Positions 32,869-40,157 of a stretch of 43,303 nt of DNA are shown here, in pieces (the stretch's first letter is position 1; every line of letters starts with the position of its first letter). The position numbers and the translations under genes were made by a program. This DNA is from Azospirillum sp. (lineage in GTDB: Bacteria > Pseudomonadota > Alphaproteobacteria > Azospirillales > Azospirillaceae). The notes under the pieces are model-generated. The model was not told the DNA's origin. It did not search any database and saw only the letters and a list, made by a program, of their open reading frames with translations. The DNA lies in the NCBI GenBank assembly GCA_027486405.1, contig JAIXPD010000019.1, positions 1-43,303 of the forward strand, written 5' to 3'.

Positions 32869-34731
32869 TTAGAACAGACGCAGGATCGACTGCTGCGACT
32901 GGTTGGCCAGCGACAGGGCAATGGTGCCAAGCTGTTGCCGGGTCTGCAGCATCAGCAGGTTGGCGCCTTCCTCGTTCTGGTCAGCCAGCGTCAGCTTGCT
33001 GGCCCCTTCGGTCAACACGTTGCTGAACTCCTTGGTGAAGTTCTCGCGGGTCGTGATGATGTTCAGGTTGGTGGAGAGAGCCTGAGAGGCCGACCGGATG
33101 GTCGTGCGGGCGGCGTCAATGCCTTCCACGGCCTTGTCGATGTCCGAACGGTCGGTCCAATCGTTCTGGGCTTCGTCGAGACGCAGGCCCTGGCCGCTGG
33201 AGGTCAGGTTCACCGCAGCGACCTTGATCGCGTTGGTGTTGTTCTCGTTCAACTGCACGGTCAGATCGTTGGACGAGTTGGCGTCCGTGACCTGCTTGGT
33301 GACGATGTTCGCCGCGCAGTTGGCCGAGGCCGCCTTCTGGATGGTCTCCTGATCGACCTTGACACGCACGGTGCCGCTGTCGAACGCAAAGGCCTGCTCG
33401 CCATCGGCCAGCTTGCCTTCACCACGGTCGCTCAAACCATCGCGCGTGACCGTCGCACCGTTCAGGTTGGTGACGGAGACCTGCAGATCCACATTCTTCT
33501 GGATGGTGGAAATGCCGTTGCCGGAGTTGTTGGCGGCTTCCAACAGCTTGCGGTCGACGGTGAAGGACACGACCGTGCCCGACGAGAAGCTTTCCGAGAT
33601 GTGCTTGGTCAGCGCGTTGGTGGTGGTCGCCGCCAGAGTGATTTCACGGGCCACACCGGCGGTGGTCGCACCGGTCAGCGTGATCGTCCCCTGGGTGCCG
33701 ACCGCCGTGGTCGCGACATCCTTGCCGCTCAGACGGCCACCCGAGGCCAAGGCGGTGTTGATCGAGGCGCGGAGCTGCGAAGCAACGTTGGCCTTGGAGG
33801 TCTGACCGACGGCCACGTCCGACGAGGTCGCGGTGTAGCTGAAGGTCTGGCCTTCGACCGTCACCGAGAACACGTCACCGGCTTCGATCGTGCCACCGAT
33901 GGTGACTTGCGACGACTGGGCGACGCCCGAGGTGGCCGCCGTGCTCAGCTTGGTGTCGATGGTCTGGTTGTTGTCGAAGTAAGAGATCGTGCGGCTTTCC
34001 TTGCCGTCCGTCACGATGAACGAACGCTCACGGCCCGTGGCGCCGCGCACCTCGATCTGCACGTCGGAGAAGCTGCCAGCGCTGGTCGACAATTTGCCCG
34101 ACAGCTTCAGGCCGGTCAGGCCGTGCGCGCTTTCCGCCGAACCGAGGTCGCCGGTGGCACCCGTGATCGAGCCGGTGCCCTTGACGCGGATCGAGTAGGT
34201 GTCCGCCGACACCACGTTGGTGACGCGGGCGTTTTCCAGACCCTGGATGGTGTTGACGGCAGCGCGCGAGGTGCTGGTGCTGTCCAGGCTCAGGCCGTTG
34301 CCGCCGATCAGGTTCTTGCCGGCGTAACCGCTGTCGCCCGCCAGCTTGTCGATCTGGCTGCGCAGCGAGTTGAACTGAGCGGCCAACGCCTTGCGGGTGG
34401 CGACCGAGGCGGCGTCCGTGCCCAGCGCGGCATAAGCGGCGGTGGTCAGACCCTTGGCCTGGTCGATCATGGTGCTGATCGAGCTCAAGCCCTTGTCGGC
34501 GGCCTGAATGGTGCTGATCGACTGGCCCATCGCGTCCTTCAGCGACGACAGGTCGCCCGCGCGCTGGGTCAAGCCCTTGGCAGCGAAGAAGGCGGTCGGG
34601 CCATCGAGGGCGGTGTTGACCTTGTTGCCGGTGGACAGAATGTTCTGCTTTTTGGCCACCTGATCCTGCACCGTCTGCAATTGCAGCAGGTTGGTGCGCA
34701 TCGATGCGGTCAAGGAGACTTCGTTCGCCAT
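32869..34731 (-). CDS. Flagellin (long form)
   Basis: This 620-aa filament protein is exported by the flagellar type III system and polymerises on the hook. The conserved N-terminal D0/D1 helices (SLTASMRTNLLQLQTVQDQVAKKQNILSTGNKVNTALDGPTAFFAAKGLTQRA, a typical alphaproteobacterial start) and C-terminal helices (RTTIRSASQALSTNLNIITTRENFTKEFSNVLTEGASKLTLADQNEEGANLLMLQTRQQLGTIALSLANQSQQSILRLF) enclose a variable Ser/Thr/Gly-rich middle (about 150-515) that forms the outer domains and offers many O-glycosylation sites. One Cys (472) is unusual for a flagellin. ATG 34731 has AAAGGAG 9 nt upstream; a GTG at 34740 in frame lies too near that site. A sigma-54 type promoter precedes it. Confidence 0.96.
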   Translation of the reverse strand: MANEVSLTASMRTNLLQLQTVQDQVAKKQNILSTGNKVNTALDGPTAFFAAKGLTQRAGDLSSLKDAMGQSISTIQAADKGLSSISTMIDQAKGLTTAAYAALGTDAASVATRKALAAQFNSLRSQIDKLAGDSGYAGKNLIGGNGLSLDSTSTSRAAVNTIQGLENARVTNVVSADTYSIRVKGTGSITGATGDLGSAESAHGLTGLKLSGKLSTSAGSFSDVQIEVRGATGRERSFIVTDGKESRTISYFDNNQTIDTKLSTAATSGVAQSSQVTIGGTIEAGDVFSVTVEGQTFSYTATSSDVAVGQTSKANVASQLRASINTALASGGRLSGKDVATTAVGTQGTITLTGATTAGVAREITLAATTTNALTKHISESFSSGTVVSFTVDRKLLEAANNSGNGISTIQKNVDLQVSVTNLNGATVTRDGLSDRGEGKLADGEQAFAFDSGTVRVKVDQETIQKAASANCAANIVTKQVTDANSSNDLTVQLNENNTNAIKVAAVNLTSSGQGLRLDEAQNDWTDRSDIDKAVEGIDAARTTIRSASQALSTNLNIITTRENFTKEFSNVLTEGASKLTLADQNEEGANLLMLQTRQQLGTIALSLANQSQQSILRLF

Positions 34732-34822
34732 GGTGCTCACTCCTTTGGAGGATCATCGTCCACCCGTCCCCCGGCATGGGGCGCATGGGTGGAGGGGGAC
34801 TAATTCCCCCGATCCGATACTA

Positions 34823-34838
34823 GGCAAAAAACGGGCCA
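34823..34838 (-). promoter_or_regulatory. Sigma-54 promoter candidate for flagellin
   Basis: On the minus strand TGGCCCGTTTTTTGCC matches the -24/-12 form TGGCACG-N4-TTGC with the required ten bases between GG and GC. It would start transcription near 34812, about 80 nt before the flagellin ATG. Flagellin genes of Caulobacter and relatives use this class of promoter. Confidence 0.7.
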
Positions 34839-34845
34839 GATCAAA

Positions 34846-34986
34846 TTTGCCGGATTTGCTGGGCATTCGCTGCCCACGGGCAAAATCGGATCGGCATTTT
34901 TTGCCGGGCATAGGGCAGTTTGTGCCTAGCGCCCGGCATCCCTTGCCGGGGTGGCCGTTTCTGCCGGGCAGTTTCTGCCGGGCAAC
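34846..34986. promoter_or_regulatory. Cluster of TGCCGGGCA-type repeats upstream of the flagellin promoter
   Basis: About 140 bp are crowded with variants of TTTGCCGG, TGCCGGGCA and GGGCA/TGCCC, in both orientations. The clearest are an exact tandem pair GTTTCTGCCGGGCA at 34957-34970 and 34971-34984 and TTTTTTGCCGGGCAT near 34897. They lie about 30-175 bp upstream of the sigma-54 start, where enhancer-binding activators (FlbD or FleQ type) act. Part of the cluster lies inside the KAS III gene and encodes its C-terminal extension. Protein identity is not known. Confidence 0.5.
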
Positions 34987-35987
34987 CGCGTGGTTTCGCA
35001 GACCGCCAACGGCCCACACTCCAGCGCCACGCTGGCCCAACTCCACCCCACACCGAACCCGGACAGGACCAACCGTCGGTTGCCTGTGGTCAGCGACGGG
35101 GACAGCGCGTCGCACATCGCCAGAGGAATCGACGCGGAGCTGGTGTTGCCGACCTCGGCGAGGGCGACCGGCGTCTGTTCGGCGCTGGCCCCCAGCTTTT
35201 GCGCCAGATGGCGGATCATCTGGGCGTTGGCCTGATGCAGCACGAGATGGTCAACCCCCTCCATGCCCCATCCAGCGGCGGCCAGGACGGCTTTGACGCT
35301 GCCCGGGACCTCACGCAGGGTGAAGGCGAACACCTGGGTTCCATCCATGAACAGGCGGCCCGGCGTGTCCGGCTGACGCATCCCGCCACCGCTGACGCAC
35401 AGATAGGGCGCGCCCGCGCCATCATTGCCCAGATCGAACCGCATGGGCGGGGCACCGGCCAGGCACTCCACGGCGATGGCGGCGGCTCCGTCCCCGAACA
35501 AGGGCGCGACGCTGCGATCCTCGGGGTCAATCAGGCGCGACGTGGTGTCGCCCACCAGCAGCAGCGCGCGCTGTCCCAGGGTTTTGAGCAGGGCCGACGC
35601 TTGCCACAAACCGTGCACAAATCCCGCGCAGCCCTGGGTCAGATCGATGACCACCATGCCCCGGCGCAACCCCAGCCGCCGTTGCAGCAAGGTTCCGTTG
35701 CCGGGCAAGGGTTGATCGGGGGTTTGCGTGACGCAGACCAGCAGATCGACCGACGCCGCGTCCCACCCACAGGCGTCCAGCAACCGGCGCGCGGCGGCCG
35801 CCATCAGATCGCTTGTGCACAGATCGGCCCCCGCCAGATGGCGGGTGGTGATGCCGGTGGCCTTGGCGATGCGCCCGGCGGCCTCGTCGCCAAAACGCAG
35901 GGCGAGATCGGCCACGCTTTCCCGGTGCGCGGGCAGGCAGCCCACCACACCCCGCAGGGCCACGCCGTCCACAAGGCTGGCAACCAT
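34926..35987 (-). CDS. 3-oxoacyl-ACP synthase III-like enzyme (KAS III)
   Basis: This thiolase-fold enzyme condenses an acyl-CoA with malonyl-ACP. It has 353 aa with the catalytic triad Cys120 (DLTQGCAGFVHG), His251 (LVLHQANAQMI) and Asn281 (EVGNTSSASIPLAM). The family body ends at VGWSWASVALECG; the last 24 residues are an added Pro/Ala-rich tail encoded by the repeat cluster upstream of flagellin. It starts with GGAAGGAA upstream. It is last of a compact run with SDR, adenylation enzyme and two ACPs. Together they could make a 3-hydroxyacyl-ACP, such as 3-hydroxybutyryl, for acylation of a sugar. Similar KAS III genes occur in Pseudomonas flagellin glycosylation islands. The main fatty acid FabH should be encoded elsewhere. 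Confidence 0.9.
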   Translation of the reverse strand: MVASLVDGVALRGVVGCLPAHRESVADLALRFGDEAAGRIAKATGITTRHLAGADLCTSDLMAAAARRLLDACGWDAASVDLLVCVTQTPDQPLPGNGTLLQRRLGLRRGMVVIDLTQGCAGFVHGLWQASALLKTLGQRALLLVGDTTSRLIDPEDRSVAPLFGDGAAAIAVECLAGAPPMRFDLGNDGAGAPYLCVSGGGMRQPDTPGRLFMDGTQVFAFTLREVPGSVKAVLAAAGWGMEGVDHLVLHQANAQMIRHLAQKLGASAEQTPVALAEVGNTSSASIPLAMCDALSPSLTTGNRRLVLSGFGVGWSWASVALECGPLAVCETTRLPGRNCPAETATPARDAGR

Positions 35988-36040
35988 CGCCGTTCCTTCC
36001 GTTTCGCCGCCGGAGGCTCCGCGCGCCCAGCAGGTGATGT

Positions 36041-36805
36041 TCAGCAGGTGATTCCGCCATCGACGGTGATGGTTTGGCCGGTGATGAACGCCCCACCCTC
36101 GCCCAGCAGAAAGCGCACGACCGGCACCACATCCGCCACCTCGCCCAACCGGCCGAGCGGTGTGCGCCGGATGATCTGGTCGCGCTGCCCGGCCGACAGG
36201 GTTCCCGACATTTCGGTGGTCAGATAGCCCGGAGCGACGGAGTTCACCGTCACCGCGCGCCGCCCGACCTCGCGCGCCAAGGCCCGCGTCAAGCCATCCA
36301 GCCCCGCCTTGGACGCCGAATAGGCCGCCAACCCGACATAGCCGCGCTGCCCGATGATGGACGAAATGTTGATGATCCGCCCGGCCCCGCCATCTGCGCT
36401 CCCGGCCCCACGCTGCGTCAATTTCGCCCGGAGAAAGGCCCGCGCCATCTGGATGGCACCGGTCAGGTTGGTCTGGATCACGTCGGCGCTGTCCACGTCG
36501 GGGAAGGTCGCCAGAATGCCTTCGCGCGCCACACCGGCGTTGTTGATCAGCCCCCACAAGGGCGCGTCCCCGGCCCAGGCGACCGCCGCCTTGACAAAGC
36601 CGTTCACCGCGTCGGCGTCGCCGATCCGGCAGGGCTGCCAGAACAGGTTGGGTCCGGCCAAACGCTCCAGCTCCGCCGTGGGAGACCGGCTGCAGGTGGA
36701 CACGCGGTAGCCATCGGCCAGCAGAGCGTCCACCAGCCCCAAGCCAAGCCCACGGCTGCCCCCGGTGACGATGACATGACGGGGCACGGACGGTGTTTCG
36801 GTCAT
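36041..36805 (-). CDS. SDR oxidoreductase, FabG-like 3-oxoacyl-ACP reductase
   Basis: This 254-aa NADPH-dependent short-chain dehydrogenase has TGGSRGLGLGLV at 14-25 (nucleotide loop), INNAG at 87-91, INISSI near 145-150, catalytic Tyr162 and Lys166 in YSASKAG, NSVAPGYLTTEMS, and the C-terminal TGQTITVDGG signature found in FabG proteins. It would reduce the keto product of the KAS III partner to the 3-hydroxyacyl form. Its ATG overlaps the stop of the adenylation-enzyme gene by 4 bp (ATGA), so the two are translationally coupled. Confidence 0.9.
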   Translation of the reverse strand: MTETPSVPRHVIVTGGSRGLGLGLVDALLADGYRVSTCSRSPTAELERLAGPNLFWQPCRIGDADAVNGFVKAAVAWAGDAPLWGLINNAGVAREGILATFPDVDSADVIQTNLTGAIQMARAFLRAKLTQRGAGSADGGAGRIINISSIIGQRGYVGLAAYSASKAGLDGLTRALAREVGRRAVTVNSVAPGYLTTEMSGTLSAGQRDQIIRRTPLGRLGEVADVVPVVRFLLGEGGAFITGQTITVDGGITC

Positions 36806-37980
36806 GGCACTGCCTTGCGGCCTTTCTTGCCGGTGGTGCTGATGGGGATATGATCCACCAGGGTTATCACACGCGGGCGGGCCGCCGGAACCAGTTCCGC
36901 CAAAGCGTCGCGGATCCGCGCGCGCAACGCCGCCTCGTCGCTGCCGGGCGCGGGTTGGATTTGGGCGGTCAGGACAAAGCCGGTGATCGGGTTGGCCTTG
37001 GCCTGGACCAGCGCGTCCGCCACCCCCGCCACGGCGAGCACGCGTTGTTCCACCGCCTCCGGCGACACCTTCACCCCGCCGACATTCACCACCCCATCGG
37101 CCCGCCCGACAAACAGGACACGGTCGCCGTGCCGTTCCACCAGATCGCCGGTGGACAGCCAGCCATCCCCCGCCGCCAACGTGGCGCGCGGGCTGCGCAG
37201 CTCCAACACCCCCTCGTTCAGACGCAAGGCCACGCCATCCACCCCCTGGTCCAGCCAGACGGCGGGAAAGCCCGCGCGCCCGTCGGCGACGGCGAACACC
37301 GCCCCCGCCTCGGTCGAGGCATAAATGTGGCGCAGACGGGCCGACGGAAACACCGCCGACAACCGATCCAACAGCGGCTGGTCGGCCGCCTCCCCGCCCA
37401 GGGTGACGCTGCGCAAGGATGGCAACCCGTCGCCCAGCGCCATCAGAAAGGCGCGCCAAAAGCTGGGGGTCCCGCTGATGTGGGTGACGGCCTGGTCCCG
37501 CGCCGCCGCCGCCAACGCCTGCACGCCGCCGCCCGGAACCGCAACCAGCGTGGCCCCGGTCGTCGCGGCGGTCAGCACCACCTGAAGCCCGGCGAAGGCC
37601 CCCGCCTCATAGGTCAGCAACCAGCGCGCCGACGGGTCCACCCGCCCGCGCACCCGCCCCAGAAGCCGTTGGACATCATGCCGAACCCGCTTTGGCTCTC
37701 CAGTGGTCCCGGAGCTTTCCAGCGTGATCGAAAAGCCGGGTTCGGCCCGCCACCCGTTTGCTCCACCCTCTCGACGCGACAGCAAAAGCGCCCGATCCTC
37801 CCGTTCCGCCGCCGCCAGGGCGGCCAGAAGGGTGGAGGGACGGTCCGCCCGCACCACCCCATCGGGGGGAAGCGGTCGCCCCATCAGGTCCGGCCACCGC
37901 CACGACCGCCATACGGCGTCGCCATCGCCTTCCAGCAGATGGACATCCGGGTGCAGCCAGAGCGGACGCGGGTGCATCAC
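36802..37980 (-). CDS. Acyl-adenylating enzyme (AMP-binding), probable acyl-ACP loader
   Basis: This short ANL enzyme (392 aa; typical members have 500 or more, so the N-domain is reduced) has all key parts. The P-loop is SSGTTGEPKRVRHD, the adenine motif IYASTEAG, then STGDLVERHGDRVLFVGRADGVVNVGGVKVSPEAVE (hinge and C-domain), and the catalytic Lys region ISTTGKKGRKAVP at the very C-terminus. It contrasts with the truncated ANL domain of the regulator at 3364-5019. Its start overlaps the stop of the upstream ACP (4 bp), so the likely job is to load an acid on that carrier. The substrate is not readable. Confidence 0.88.
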   Translation of the reverse strand: MMHPRPLWLHPDVHLLEGDGDAVWRSWRWPDLMGRPLPPDGVVRADRPSTLLAALAAAEREDRALLLSRREGGANGWRAEPGFSITLESSGTTGEPKRVRHDVQRLLGRVRGRVDPSARWLLTYEAGAFAGLQVVLTAATTGATLVAVPGGGVQALAAAARDQAVTHISGTPSFWRAFLMALGDGLPSLRSVTLGGEAADQPLLDRLSAVFPSARLRHIYASTEAGAVFAVADGRAGFPAVWLDQGVDGVALRLNEGVLELRSPRATLAAGDGWLSTGDLVERHGDRVLFVGRADGVVNVGGVKVSPEAVEQRVLAVAGVADALVQAKANPITGFVLTAQIQPAPGSDEAALRARIRDALAELVPAARPRVITLVDHIPISTTGKKGRKAVP

Positions 37981-38231
37981 ACCGTCTCGCGGTACAGCGC
38001 CGCCAACTCGCCCACCGTGGTGAATTGACGCAGACCGTCGCGAAAGGGATCCTGCCCGGTGCGCTGCTCCAACAGCACCAGCAGCGTGGCCAGATCGAGC
38101 GAATCGATGGGCAGATCACCGCCCAGAAACAGGCTGTCGGGGGTGAGGGAGGGCAGCGTCTCCCCCTTGTCGGCGGCGATCCGGGCCAGTTCCTCGGCGA
38201 TGATGGCAAAAATCGTGGGGGTGTCGCTCAT
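37977..38231 (-). CDS. Acyl carrier protein 2
   Basis: This 84-aa acidic helical protein has the phosphopantetheine site GGDLPIDSLDLATLLVLL, with Ser44 as attachment point, and an ACP-like last helix (FTTVGELAALYRETV). It overlaps the adenylation gene by 4 bp and lies 7 bp after the hydrolase gene. It is not the housekeeping AcpP (which has GADSLDTVELVM). It most likely carries the acyl chain made or reduced by KAS III and SDR. Confidence 0.88.
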   Translation of the reverse strand: MSDTPTIFAIIAEELARIAADKGETLPSLTPDSLFLGGDLPIDSLDLATLLVLLEQRTGQDPFRDGLRQFTTVGELAALYRETV

Positions 38232-38238
38232 GGTCGGG

Positions 38239-39138
38239 TCACACCGGTTCGGTCAGAGGGGGCGTTGAACACGGCGGTGCGTCGGTCGCCCGCGCCGCAT
38301 CGCACGCGCTCAAAAAGCGTCGAATGGTCAGCGTCAACGGGCCTGCGGCCTCCGCGTGCGGCATGTGGCCAACGCCGGGAAAGACGTGCAGCGGGCAGTC
38401 TGGCGGCAAATGGTGGGGGCCGGGCATGGGAATGACGCGGTCCGCATCGCCCCACAACGCCTGGACCGGCGCACGGATGTCCGCCCATTCCACCGCCGGG
38501 CCGCCATCGGCGTGCGGGGCGAAGGAGGTTTCCAGAATGGTTTGCAAGGCCCGGCGGCGCAGCGGATCCGCGCATTGCGCGTGCAGCACCTCGGCAATCC
38601 GGGGCGTCAGGGGCGAAGGCGCGCCGAACAGACGTTGAGCACACTCAAGCCCCTCGTCCGCGTCCCGCAGGCTCGTCACCCGCCGCAGCAGATCAAGATC
38701 AAAGGGAGTCCCCAGCCCGGCGCTGGCGATCAGGGACAGGCTCGCCACCCGATCCGGGGCCAGACGGGCCAGTTCCAACCCGACATAGCCGCCCATGGAA
38801 TGCCCGACCACATGCGCGGTTGGGATCTCCAGCGCATCGAACAGCGCCAGCAGCCACGGGGCAAAATCCCGCACCTGCCCGCTTCCGACCTCCAGATGGG
38901 ACGCGCCGTGGCCGGGAAAATCGATGGCCAAGGCGCGACGATCGGCTGCCAGAGCCGACAGGTTGAACTGCCAGCTCAGGCGGTCGCCCGCGAAGCCATG
39001 AAGCAGCACAACCGGCACGCCGCCGGTTCCAAGCGACAGATAGCTGGCCGGGCCGCTGGCCAGGGCGACCACGCCCCCGCGCAAACGCCCGCCCGACGAC
39101 GCCGGACGCGGCACCGGATCAGGCCGGGACGGCGACAC
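38239..39138 (-). CDS. Alpha/beta hydrolase
   Basis: This 299-aa alpha/beta-fold enzyme has the oxyanion motif LLHGFAGDRLSW, the nucleophile elbow GHSMGGYVG (Ser114), the acid residue in WGDADRVIP and the His in FPGVGHMPH. It resembles the acetyltransferase or thioesterase-like hydrolases that end with a similar cap. Its start overlaps the end of the upstream ACP gene by 20 bp. In this setting it may release or transfer the acyl group from an ACP, or edit wrong loads. No signal peptide is visible, so it should act in the cytosol. Confidence 0.87.
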   Translation of the reverse strand: MSPSRPDPVPRPASSGGRLRGGVVALASGPASYLSLGTGGVPVVLLHGFAGDRLSWQFNLSALAADRRALAIDFPGHGASHLEVGSGQVRDFAPWLLALFDALEIPTAHVVGHSMGGYVGLELARLAPDRVASLSLIASAGLGTPFDLDLLRRVTSLRDADEGLECAQRLFGAPSPLTPRIAEVLHAQCADPLRRRALQTILETSFAPHADGGPAVEWADIRAPVQALWGDADRVIPMPGPHHLPPDCPLHVFPGVGHMPHAEAAGPLTLTIRRFLSACDAARATDAPPCSTPPLTEPV

Positions 39139-39352
39139 CGGCCAAGGTCAACAGATCCTCGACCGTCTTGGCGCGGGCCAGCTTTTCGCCCTCCACCACC
39201 ACGCCCATCACATCGTCCACCAGGGCGATGAAGCTGATGACGGCCAGGGAATCCCAGCTTTCCAGGGATTCGAGCGTCTCCTCGCCCGTCAGGGTCCCCG
39301 GCTCCAACTCCAGGGTTTCGTCCAGGGCCAAAAGGAACTCTTTGCGATCCAT
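39119..39352 (-). CDS. Acyl carrier protein 1
   Basis: This 77-aa protein starts at ATG 39352 behind AGGAGA and has the phosphopantetheine site LESWDSLAVISFIAL (Ser35). It is of the short, specialised ACP type found in glycan and peptide pathways. It is 28 bp downstream of the cytidylyltransferase gene and overlaps the hydrolase gene. Two different ACPs in one cluster suggest separate roles, for example one for chain extension and one for delivery to an acyltransferase. A longer frame reaches further upstream but overlaps the cytidylyltransferase gene and is rejected. Confidence 0.86.
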   Translation of the reverse strand: MDRKEFLLALDETLELEPGTLTGEETLESLESWDSLAVISFIALVDDVMGVVVEGEKLARAKTVEDLLTLAGVAVPA

Positions 39353-39380
39353 GGTTGTCTCCTGTGTCGTTCGGGGCCGC

Positions 39381-40157
39381 TCAGTGCGGCGTCTTTTGCC
39401 GGATCGAACGGTTGATGTCCACCCAATCCGGGTGATCGGCCAAAACGCGGCAACAGTCGCGCCAGCCAAAGGCCGGATGATCGGTCCGGTGGGCGTCAAG
39501 CAAACGGCGGACCAACTCGTAATCGGCCGCCTCATCCACGCACCAGCGCTGTTCGATGGCCGGGCCGTCATGGGCCAACGGCGTGCCCAGCCGAAAGCGC
39601 TGAGGCCGGGTGTAGATGTAATAGGTGACGTGCTCCCGCTCCGCCGACAGGGTGGCCATGGCCGCCGCCTCGTCCAGCACCGCGCGCGGGAAGATTTCCG
39701 CGTCCAACCCACGCGGATAACGGGACACGTCGATGGACAGGTAATCCAGCGGGGGCCTATCGGCCTGCCCGGCCAGGAAGGCGGCGATCAATTGCCCCAC
39801 CAGGTCCGGATCGATCAGCGGGCAATCCGCCGTCACCCGCACGACCACATCGGCGTCGGCCATCGCGGCGGCACCGGCGAACCGTTGGAGCACATCCGCC
39901 TCATCGCCCCGAAACACCGGGATGCCCATGGCCGACGCGGTGGCCGCAACCGGATCGTCCACCGCCCCGACCGTGGTGGCCAACACCACCCCGTCCACCC
40001 CCGGACTGCGGGCCAAGCGTTCCAGATGATGAACCAGCAACGGCTTGCCCGCCGCTGGCAGCAGCACCTTGCCCGGCAAACGGCTGGAGTTCATCCGCGC
40101 CTGGGAAATGGCGATGACGCGCGGGCGGCGGGGCAAAGGGGCGCGGGCGGCAATCAC
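39381..40157 (-). CDS. SpsF-type cytidylyltransferase (CMP-sugar activation)
   Basis: This 258-aa protein of the SpsF/CMP-Kdo-synthetase-like nucleotidyltransferase fold has the signature ISQARMNSSRLPGKVLLPAAGKPLLVHHLERL, then GVVLATTVGAVDDPVAATA, VFRGDEADVLQRF and VRVTADCPLIDPDLV with a metal-binding Asp. SpsF proteins are normally paired with NeuB-like synthases, as here. The role inferred is CMP activation of the nonulosonic acid made by the upstream gene. Its GTG start overlaps the synthase stop (GTGA). The usual PseF/NeuA form has a different N-terminus (IPARGGS), so this is not a classic CMP-sialic acid synthetase. Confidence 0.85.
   Translation of the reverse strand: MIAARAPLPRRPRVIAISQARMNSSRLPGKVLLPAAGKPLLVHHLERLARSPGVDGVVLATTVGAVDDPVAATASAMGIPVFRGDEADVLQRFAGAAAMADADVVVRVTADCPLIDPDLVGQLIAAFLAGQADRPPLDYLSIDVSRYPRGLDAEIFPRAVLDEAAAMATLSAEREHVTYYIYTRPQRFRLGTPLAHDGPAIEQRWCVDEAADYELVRRLLDAHRTDHPAFGWRDCCRVLADHPDWVDINRSIRQKTPH

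Noticed and set aside
39353..39712. A longer ACP 1 protein starting near 39712
   Set aside because: It would overlap the SpsF gene almost entirely in another frame. ATG 39352 has AGGAGA upstream and gives a standard 77-aa ACP.
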